Source of the DNA: Lachnospiraceae bacterium
Lineage (GTDB): Bacteria; Bacillota; Clostridia; Lachnospirales; Lachnospiraceae
DNA: 10,626 bases
Direction of reading: 5' to 3'
Assembly (NCBI GenBank): GCA_003535955.1
Contig: DPZM01000258.1
Coordinates: forward strand, 1 to 10,626
Shown here: positions 7,401-10,626 of the stretch, one piece after another
Numbering within the stretch: position 1 is the first letter of the stretch
Layout: each line of letters begins with the position of its first letter
The notes under the pieces: model-generated
Seen by the model: the letters and a program-made list of their open reading frames with translations, nothing else
What the model was told of the DNA's origin: nothing
Databases searched by the model: none
Translations under genes and position numbers: made by a program

Positions 7401-10146
7401 GTACATACCATGGGTCATTGTCATAGTAGAGGGTAACATTATCAACCTTCTTTGATATTTCAGCAGGCTTATCTGATTTTACAGGCGTTTCCTTCACCTG
7501 AGGGTCACCGGGCACATAGTGATCCACGCCATAGCGTTTAAATTCCAGTTCATAGGGTGCTAATTGGGGGACCAGATCCACCTTGTTTATTATATTGTGA
7601 ACGCAGTAATAGCATTCGTTACCCTTTTCCGTCCTGGAATTGTCCCTGTAATCGGTTCCGCCCGCAGGAACTTCGTAGCAATAGGCAAATATCTGGTTCT
7701 TGTTCTTGTAGTCCGAATTCTCTCCATAGGTATCCACAAGGAATTTACCCGTAAGGTTTGCCGTGGCGCTTCCGCGTGAATATCCGGTAATAAAGAACTT
7801 GACCCTGCCCTCCTTAAGGTCTTTCTCGAGACCGTAGTTCTTAATATAGTATTTCAGCTCATCCATGACATGGGTTCTTGCTGATTTAAAGCCCGAATGT
7901 TCATCCTTCATGTCATCCGTATTGGAGCCGTTAATGGTCATATTGCCGGCCCATTCTTTTTCATAGCCGTCGCCTCTTACAGCAATAGGCACAAGGGTGT
8001 ATTCCTCCCCAGCCCTGTTCCTTATTGTCTTCTTACCGATAGCAACACCAATTGAATCATCGGTAGGTTTTTTGGCATACCAGGTGTTTATATAGATATT
8101 ATTCTCAGAAATACCTATCTGCTGCATCAGGCTCTTTATATTGGTGAACTTATACCGGTAATCCTCCTGGGTCTTTATACTGGCATCGGCGCTGGCCATG
8201 GCCATGTTCAATCCAAAAGTGGCAAGATGGTTATCATATTTCTTCGGATCGGTGAAAAAGAAACCGTCCGAATAATAATACTTGTTTACGATATCGGTGC
8301 CTTCTGTTGTGTGCGAAGGAGAAGACACATAGCCGTAATAAACCGGGTACTCAGCTCCGTCGGCACCTGTGAATTTATAATTCGTCATACCGTCCGCTTC
8401 ACCGGTTGCTTTAGTGATATCCCTTGTCTTCCATTCATTGTAATTAACCGGATATACTTCTGCCTTACCGGGATTCTCTTTCGGGTCTGATTCACTTCCC
8501 GCCATGATATAAAGTATTCTGTCCCTAAGTTCAACATGCTTGTTGTCTTTGTCGCAGCGAAACTGCCTTACATCAAAATTGCCGTAACCGGTACTAAGAC
8601 GTCTGATTTTTACATCATCTGTATCATGTACCCATACCTCACTACCGGCACCCAGAGCCCCGGTTCCGGGATTTATATAAGCTCTGGAAGCTACACCTGT
8701 CTGAAGGACAAGATTACTTTTTTTACCGCCTGCGGTATTATCTTTAACTACCACCGTCCCTGAAAGGGCAAGATCATCCTGGCTGTCGACCCAGATACCG
8801 CCTCCGTCAACATCAGCACTGTTCCCTGTCAGCGAAACCCCGCTCACACCGCATCCGTTTGCATTAAAATAGATACCGCCTCCGTATTTGGAATAATTTC
8901 CTGTAAATATACAGTTGGTAATTGAAGCTTCCTTACCGTTGGCGTAGATGGCTCCGCCGTATTTCTGCCCTACATTATTTTTGAAAGTGATTCCTCTTAC
9001 CTGATTATTTCCGTTATTTGGCAGATAGATGCCCCCACCGTGTTTAACCGCCAGATTATTGTCTATGCTTGTTTTCCCGTACCCGTATACCATTATCTTA
9101 TCGGAATCAAGGTATATGGCACCGCCAAGGTCACCGGCACGGTTCGCTGTTATCCGGGTATCATTATCCATACCGAGCACACCGCGTGCTCCGTTCATAT
9201 AAACGGCCCCGCCGTCTTCCTTGGCAAAATTGCACACTATCTTAGTGTTGGTAAGCTGTATATTAGCCTGGGATTCGGCATATATGGCGCCGCCGTATTT
9301 TGCGGCACAGTTAGCTATGGTAAGGTCTCTCAGATCAACAGTTGATTTTGAGTTGGCATATATGGCACCGCCCTTATCTGAAATATATCCTCCCACAAGT
9401 CTTCCCGTTTTATAGGTGTAAGTCTTTTCGTTTTCCCTGAAGGAAACTCCATTCTGGGTAAAACGTGTATCTGTCATCTCTACAACACATTTTCCGCCTG
9501 TGATTATGAGTTTGGCATCCTCTTCAAGTACAAACATATTTCCGGTTGATTCGGGATTATCCATAATATAGTAAATATTATCCTTGCCGCTCCCATACGG
9601 TGCACGGAAAAGCGAACGGCAGTCAAGCTGCAGATGAATCGTCTTCCCCTTACTGATCAATATAGGCTCGTCTATGAACATATCTTCTGCAAGTCTAATT
9701 TGGGGAACCTTTTCCTTGCTTTTTGTCTGCGCAAGAGAAAAAGCGTCCTTAAGCGTCAGACCATTTGTCGCAAGATTATCCACATATATTGTGCTGCGGA
9801 ATACGGGATCTCCATAAGACCCGGTCCTGTCACTGCCTATTTCCGTATCATCATCGGAAGGTTCACTGTTATTCTCTTCCCCGCCTGTAATAATCCGGCC
9901 CGAACCAAGGCCGTTTTCTTCCATCCATAATGCGACATCCTCATCCGTAAGAGGAGGGTCATCTTCAGACGGACCTGCGTAAACATCCTGATCCGCCACA
10001 GGATTTATTACTTCATCCGTGTTTTGATTAAGATACGTTTCAGCTGCCTGTACCGGTACCGTCAGAAGTACTGATTGCGGTATACACTCCAGTGCAAGTA
10101 CAAAACTGAGTAAAACACTTAAAAACCTTACAAATCTCTTTTTCAT
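1477..10146 (-). CDS. Giant secreted multidomain protein: beta-helix, lipase-like and Ig/InlB-like modules
   Basis: The protein has 2,889 residues. The chosen ATG (10146-10144) has AGGAGG seven bases upstream and begins directly with a signal peptide: MKKRFVRF, a hydrophobic core, then cleavage near VQA-AE (34/35). A longer in-frame GTG start at 10206 would add 20 polar residues and has no ribosome binding site. Order of regions: acidic linker (36-115); beta-helix with eight GGxI/VY/W repeats (259-452); lipase-like domain (about 621-970); helical region (970-1200); chitobiase-C-like folds (1206-1290 and 1948-2040); InlB-B-like regions (about 1330-1405, 1565-1665, 2140-2240, 2338-2420); Ig-like modules (2248-2889). 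Residues 2040-2240 are very acidic. It has no LPXTG, SLH or other wall anchor. It is probably an extracellular adhesin-like enzyme acting on a lipid or ester (inference). No frameshift is seen across 8.7 kb, so it appears functional. Confidence 0.9.
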   Translation of the reverse strand: MKKRFVRFLSVLLSFVLALECIPQSVLLTVPVQAAETYLNQNTDEVINPVADQDVYAGPSEDDPPLTDEDVALWMEENGLGSGRIITGGEENNSEPSDDDTEIGSDRTGSYGDPVFRSTIYVDNLATNGLTLKDAFSLAQTKSKEKVPQIRLAEDMFIDEPILISKGKTIHLQLDCRSLFRAPYGSGKDNIYYIMDNPESTGNMFVLEEDAKLIITGGKCVVEMTDTRFTQNGVSFRENEKTYTYKTGRLVGGYISDKGGAIYANSKSTVDLRDLTIANCAAKYGGAIYAESQANIQLTNTKIVCNFAKEDGGAVYMNGARGVLGMDNDTRITANRAGDLGGAIYLDSDKIMVYGYGKTSIDNNLAVKHGGGIYLPNNGNNQVRGITFKNNVGQKYGGAIYANGKEASITNCIFTGNYSKYGGGIYFNANGCGVSGVSLTGNSADVDGGGIWVDSQDDLALSGTVVVKDNTAGGKKSNLVLQTGVASRAYINPGTGALGAGSEVWVHDTDDVKIRRLSTGYGNFDVRQFRCDKDNKHVELRDRILYIMAGSESDPKENPGKAEVYPVNYNEWKTRDITKATGEADGMTNYKFTGADGAEYPVYYGYVSSPSHTTEGTDIVNKYYYSDGFFFTDPKKYDNHLATFGLNMAMASADASIKTQEDYRYKFTNIKSLMQQIGISENNIYINTWYAKKPTDDSIGVAIGKKTIRNRAGEEYTLVPIAVRGDGYEKEWAGNMTINGSNTDDMKDEHSGFKSARTHVMDELKYYIKNYGLEKDLKEGRVKFFITGYSRGSATANLTGKFLVDTYGENSDYKNKNQIFAYCYEVPAGGTDYRDNSRTEKGNECYYCVHNIINKVDLVPQLAPYELEFKRYGVDHYVPGDPQVKETPVKSDKPAEISKKVDNVTLYYDNDPWYVRSAKYNDQRPKMVKQLLAINDELAFVDFFSEYYITMGRMNFFENFEAYTFHMRDNGKILENWLPELYNKVFNWNLLASDKNVTRESYSKYKMSEGEAGKQWINNGVSAQEAFRGLVQLMMSKTPEEMAKLSAVLGGVLNKFNSPIVGSGNTLLTLYDDLIGDDKGWDKSRAVQQKWLDEIWNKLTDNSYGQQGIQDVMTPAELKEFKSYYPTLMGMVFRLLKYDYDNAGTIDKSTKGEMWLAGTLAKNSDAIMQGHFPEVILAWLRSYDNWYDNDTKKIDYTGEGTPVTAAPKVMKMGEDGQLVEISDNEMLSGSGQSVYLTTGHPGDAIFYTLENNGTTSEVKLYNGNGITVNNEGSYKITAYAVNDYAKQRSKPNGESFWSKDWADSMKSTKSFRLETVATRELYYKEREKDTFNKLIKKEGDELAFRARFISGRPFLGWRVSRDEEGTSPYINEKYGFTEENLKKMDLKCMVPDTTVYIKPVYAARTKSIENLAIEKVQVGKKLPDSVTGLTYKNEGNDSVITYPASKGITVSWSKKVMTAEGKASKAPIWNDYIAKADETYYAEVKISDISSGTDTFIPDGEIAVNVTVPGYSFTSETYRYAGGILLCFEANEKIPGEEPSPMPVSGNQLRIKRTLLNAEESERTAFENRVISEYGNDGIIYEAADGQAVSISSMDVLFDDEDGKYVLAGWKVTPDSLKLNYEDGSEIPTDSTVIPGLAVITDDDFDIKTPDSDLTLEAVFAYSSTIKAVDLVLEEPEKGFSLSTAPNEAKIRITTNNTEKEYTLDPSAGFSIEYNPEGKGEEKLAEAATAYSAYVTLEFDDLRDKESGKTIKELLGYSYKGILEYQGDIELNIRNDYEDVLKADAPGILYDIYEELPVYEWPVSGYGFGVAFDPTLDACILEVYDEEAWFIVKKDAASGKLIFEDQLNDGFDNNTGSADWDGLNKLLPDTIVILTDDDSTEYLPVTWEKPAPDEFRENVLSTQMFTVVGNIKVPEDLLVYNYDTDEVDEQETLEVWCDVIIESSECTAKPMAMPAGATYHNNVSVILRTDTEGAPIWYTLDGSEPVDDLGNISKNAKAYETTGNEGIYIDAPGDTVLKAVAIKDGMDRSEILTETYTIVSKPEAEFKDDDLELLNELYLEEGMCLDDLTPYLPAGWSWMEIQDINTEYWLEDLIEVADDNNIDYGVTAYLTYNPDPEIYEDAYMEIIIPLYGSDYFVDVIDGSAYDQSGDHLYEAEEKELVYIVADYPYEMTENYEFTEWLAMDGEGNTLSVNMIDTEEEKESCPQPLKDEEDGEVYDGAAYFEMPGDDVIIKAIYKRLDESDQEIKEKNVSSLVLDRTSVELQLGDGAKNILSVNAVVSTSGEGEEPELTFKCSDSSVVAMTQTGNTATLKARKEGEAILWAGCGDKVVKCDVTVKAGPVEVSVTNGKALNKDGSAVTKAEKNDELTLQYNAPSKGYKFKKWTIKGAASISGDTGDPNATVKIRVGSRAITAEAVYVIDDSYDEEFKPKDADVPVKKLTLSNKEYYLITGEEFNLTAEAVYDEKKPNIEFKCSNTDVVTIAADKTGEGKARAVVRSLKAGEATVYVYCGNKVEQCKVYVSDEAKGIALEDYKDILIDLKAGEQIALNATLMPESSVKQVASVKFQILNKFDAGSLNAPLKNMIDDYPELKALSGKKLPAVASASKGLITAKWPNKLTAAGMTSCMTVLRVTVKLVKDKGEKKAVEYVCDYPIRVSATDYETKRYKNTINDKDYKLSAKAARSTLDTAFEDRRGTVVTAVISKAEKKDNLTFEFTSTNENIISIENAQETAIPDAKGSKAFATAEVKAKGIGTAYVIVRSKDKTDDKKYNLSVVKITVKSGNPELILVNDSENLLPRDPNTNKIKIDPATNSVTIKMKQGSYDRFFIDLKPYVTEYSTDATKLAWSASGGVTVKNGVVYAKKATKEGKPARVIIKCAKSKPITIYINVK
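1480..3405 (-). other. C-terminal array of bacterial Ig-like (Big_2-type) modules with one InlB-like insert
   Basis: Residues 2248-2889 form the stalk-like C-terminus. Two modules are clear sisters: 2248-2336 and 2434-2522 both have a SLxLD/TLSN-type first strand, FKCS, then a GEA strand and CGxKVxxC. Between them (about 2338-2420) lies an InlB-B-repeat-like region ending GYKFKKW and AEAVY. Three more diverged Ig-like segments follow (about 2523-2660, 2673-2780 and 2785-2889). The last strand, PITIYINVK, ends the protein with no sorting signal. Big_2 arrays generally project or bind at the cell surface. Confidence 0.75.
4027..4305 (-). other. Domain: chitobiase/hexosaminidase C-terminal-like, copy 2
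   Basis: Residues about 1948-2040 contain the clear signature NNVSVILRTD, APIWYTLDGSEP and DTVLKAVAIKDGMDRSE, ending in a TETYTI strand. This is a good match in form to CHB_HEX_C_1 beta-sandwich modules found in multidomain Gram-positive surface proteins. No catalytic role is expected. Confidence 0.7.
6277..6531 (-). other. Domain: chitobiase/hexosaminidase C-terminal-like, copy 1
   Basis: Residues about 1206-1290 include the pattern APKV, SGSGQSVYLTTGHPGDAIFYTL, VKLYNGNGITV and SYKITAYAV. This is the beta-sandwich signature of CHB_HEX_C or Fn3-associated domains (IxYTxDGS-like strand, then a YxxPI/V-like strand, then a K/T-A-x-A strand). Such modules act as spacers or sugar-contacting appendages in secreted enzymes. 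The region is more diverged than the second copy at 4027-4305. Confidence 0.5.
7237..8286 (-). other. Domain: lipase class 3-like alpha/beta hydrolase
   Basis: Residues about 621-970 of the giant protein carry landmarks of the class 3 lipase / Mbeg1-like fold: YSDGFFF with LATFGLNMAMA; IAVRG (R724 G725) followed by EW (732); HSGF (750-753); and the nucleophile elbow ITGYSRGSATAN with Ser790 in GxSxG. NKVDLVP places a likely catalytic acid at Asp857. The histidine could be His876 (YGVDHYVPG) or His966 (YTFHMRDN). The spacing of His966 and its context fit the family better, but this cannot be settled by eye. The expected activity is hydrolysis of a lipid or ester outside the cell; the substrate is unknown. 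Confidence 0.75.
8791..9372 (-). other. Domain: right-handed beta-helix with GGxIY repeats
   Basis: Within the giant protein, eight motifs of the form GG(A/G)(I/V)(Y/W) start at residues 259, 285, 312, 341, 370, 397, 422 and 448. The spacing is 25-29 residues, about one turn of a parallel beta-helix. Each is preceded by an Asn-rich segment such as ITANRAGDL or FTGNYSKY. This matches the polymorphic outer membrane protein (Pmp-type) and pectate-lyase-like repeat families, which in secreted bacterial proteins usually serve as adhesive or carbohydrate-contacting scaffolds. No polysaccharide-lyase active site was recognised, so a binding or stalk role is more likely than catalysis. Confidence 0.85.
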
Positions 10147-10153
10147 TACCTTT

Positions 10154-10159
10154 CCTCCT
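10154..10159 (-). promoter_or_regulatory. Ribosome binding site that sets the giant gene start
   Basis: Minus-strand AGGAGG is followed by seven bases and then ATG at 10146. It is a full anti-Shine-Dalgarno match at ideal spacing. The signal peptide starts at this ATG, which excludes the longer in-frame GTG start at 10206. Confidence 0.93.
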
Positions 10160-10192
10160 GTTTTTTTCGGGATGAACCTGAGTTGTTTCCTT

Positions 10193-10222
10193 CCACAGGT
10201 ATCCACGCGTATCAGCGCGTAT
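10193..10222 (-). repeat. Three tandem 10-bp units upstream of the giant gene
   Basis: On the minus strand the units read ATACGCGCTG, ATACGCGTGG and ATACCTGTGG. The first two agree at 8 of 10 positions, and the third keeps ATAC and the TGG end. The 10-bp period puts each unit on the same helix face, as in tandem response-regulator operators. The array lies 46 bases before the start codon and 38 bases after the terminator. It may be an operator or a leader element; no known regulator consensus was recognised. Confidence 0.6.
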
Positions 10223-10260
10223 TTTGTGATTTTTTACTTAACTCTCGCATAATTCTCTAC

Positions 10261-10289
10261 AAAAAAAAACGGCGGAGAGACTCCCCGCC
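10261..10289 (-). terminator. Intrinsic terminator upstream of the giant gene
   Basis: On the minus strand GGCGGGGA, loop GTC and TCTCCGCC form an 8-bp stem (one G-U wobble), followed by G and nine T. On the plus strand the wobble becomes an A-C mismatch and no T-run follows, so it acts on leftward transcription. It lies 115 bases before the start codon of the giant gene and downstream of a promoter-like sequence, so it ends a short RNA or acts as an attenuator. Confidence 0.88.
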
Positions 10290-10341
10290 CATTCGGTTGG
10301 ACCAAAATCTTACGACAAGGCCACAACAGGCCTCGCCTGTT
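10261..10341 (-). ncRNA. Predicted ~80-nt structured RNA: small RNA or attenuating leader
   Basis: Between the promoter-like element and the T-run there are three consecutive stem-loops on the minus strand. The first is a perfect 8-bp stem, CAACAGGC and GCCTGTTG around GAG (10324-10342). The second is TTTGGT and ACCGAA around CCA (10292-10306). The third is the terminator. The predicted start site falls at the base of the first hairpin, so almost the whole RNA is structured. No good sigma-A promoter is visible between the terminator and the giant gene, which favours a leader that controls read-through into it. It does not match a riboswitch class I recognise. Confidence 0.5.
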
Positions 10342-10347
10342 GATTAT

Positions 10348-10376
10348 AATATACCAAAAAGATTAGGAAAACGCAA
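10348..10376 (-). promoter_or_regulatory. Sigma-A-like promoter
   Basis: The minus strand has TTGCGT (10376-10371), a 17-base spacer and TATATT (10353-10348). An overlapping consensus TATAAT (10348-10343) is an alternative -10 but has only a weak -35 partner (TTTTCC). Initiation would fall near 10341-10336, at the first hairpin of the predicted short RNA. The -35 lies 9 bp from the edge of the 164-bp repeat. Confidence 0.55.
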
Positions 10377-10385
10377 GAAATCCAC

Positions 10386-10549
10386 TGTTGTTTTCGAAGG
10401 ACACAATACTGCCTCCGTTTTGGTTAATTTTCAGGGAGAGGACGCTCGAATCTCCCTTCTTTACTGGATTTGAGGCGTTTTAGGGCATCGGTTCGAATCC
10501 TGTTACCCCGATAGCCGGAATGAGTCAGGAGATACGTCCCCTGACTCAT
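10386..10549. repeat. 164-bp direct repeat, copy 2 (5' of the giant gene)
   Basis: This is the second copy of the element at 1271-1434, same orientation, 162 of 164 positions identical. On the minus strand it starts 13 bases after the stop of the right-edge gene, so both copies occupy the 3' region of a minus-strand gene. T10465 breaks one pair of the central stem that is intact in copy 1. Flanking sequence on both sides differs from copy 1, so the element ends are sharp. No direct target duplication is evident next to the ends. Confidence 0.95.
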
Positions 10550-10551
10550 TC
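10518..10551 (-). terminator. Long 3'-UTR hairpin after the right-edge gene
   Basis: This is the copy 2 version of the repeat hairpin. Flanking bases extend the stem to 15 bp (GAATGAGTCAGG... with ...CCTGACTCATTC), again with the G-U wobble on the minus strand and a four-base loop. It begins 11 bases after the TAA at 10563. No T-run follows, so termination strength is uncertain. Confidence 0.5.
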
Positions 10552-10562
10552 ATCCCACTGTC

Positions 10563-10626
10563 TTACTTCTTTGTGTACAGGAATTTTATTGTTCTGCTTC
10601 CGGTGCAGATGCCGTTCTTTACAGCT
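10563..10626 (-). CDS. Partial CDS, C-terminus of an upstream gene
   Basis: A minus-strand frame enters from the right edge and ends at TAA (10565-10563), giving 20 residues that include VKNGICTG and end in FLYTKK. The form resembles the final strand of an Ig-like surface protein. It also shares VKNG with the C-terminus of the giant protein (GVTVKNGVVY), which makes a related secreted protein possible. A second frame stays open into the repeat, so frame choice is not certain. The strong hairpin 11 bases downstream supports a gene end here. Confidence 0.45.
   Translation of the reverse strand, partial: AVKNGICTGSRTIKFLYTKK

Noticed and set aside
8791..9372. A CRISPR-like or minisatellite array suggested by the regular GGxIY pattern
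   Set aside because: The period exists at the protein level (25-29 residues) but the DNA units are diverged and unequal, as expected for beta-helix turns.
10147..10206. A 20-residue N-terminal extension of the giant protein starting at GTG 10206
   Set aside because: It has no ribosome binding site, overlaps the tandem decamers, and puts polar residues before a perfect signal peptide that has its own AGGAGG site.
10183..10473. A plus-strand ORF spanning the leader region and part of repeat copy 2
   Set aside because: No ribosome binding site, antisense to the terminator and promoter, and its C-terminal part is a translation of the non-coding repeat.
1271..10549. A composite transposon or insertion sequence bounded by the repeats
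   Set aside because: No transposase or integrase lies between or within the copies, the copies lack terminal inverted repeats, and no target duplication is evident.

Overview
The window looks like chromosomal DNA from a low-to-mid GC Gram-positive gut or rumen anaerobe, most likely Lachnospiraceae-like (inference). The reasons are a strong AGGAGG ribosome binding site, a Gram-positive style signal peptide, and a giant secreted protein combining GGxIY beta-helix repeats, a lipase-like domain, chitobiase-C-like, InlB-like and bacterial Ig-like modules. No ribosomal or other marker gene allows a firmer placement. All genes found are on the minus strand, so transcription runs from right to left.

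From right to left: (1) 10563-10626 is probably the last codons of an upstream gene. (2) 10386-10549 is a 164-bp structured repeat (copy 2). (3) 10261-10376 is a compact regulatory unit: a sigma-A-like promoter, a perfect hairpin, a second small hairpin and a textbook intrinsic terminator, predicting an RNA of about 80 nt that is either a free small RNA or an attenuating leader. (4) 10193-10222 holds three tandem 10-bp units in the 5' region of the giant gene. (5) 1477-10146 is one gene for a 2,889-residue secreted protein. (6) 1271-1434 is copy 1 of the same 164-bp repeat. (7) 89-1180 encodes a membrane acyltransferase-like protein. (8) 1-89 is the start of another gene, overlapping the acyltransferase stop by one base.

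The most notable feature is the arrangement around the giant gene. It sits between two direct copies of a 164-bp element that match at 162 of 164 positions with no gaps. Each copy lies just 3' of a minus-strand gene, contains three possible stem-loops and carries two segments that look like tRNA T-arms. The element could be a dispersed 3'-UTR repeat, a tRNA-derived or attachment-site-like sequence, or a substrate for recombination that could delete the approximately 9.1-kb unit. These options cannot be separated from one window. The giant protein has a plausible Ser-Asp-His esterase core but no LPXTG signal or recognisable cell-wall anchor. How it stays at the surface, if it does, is not visible.
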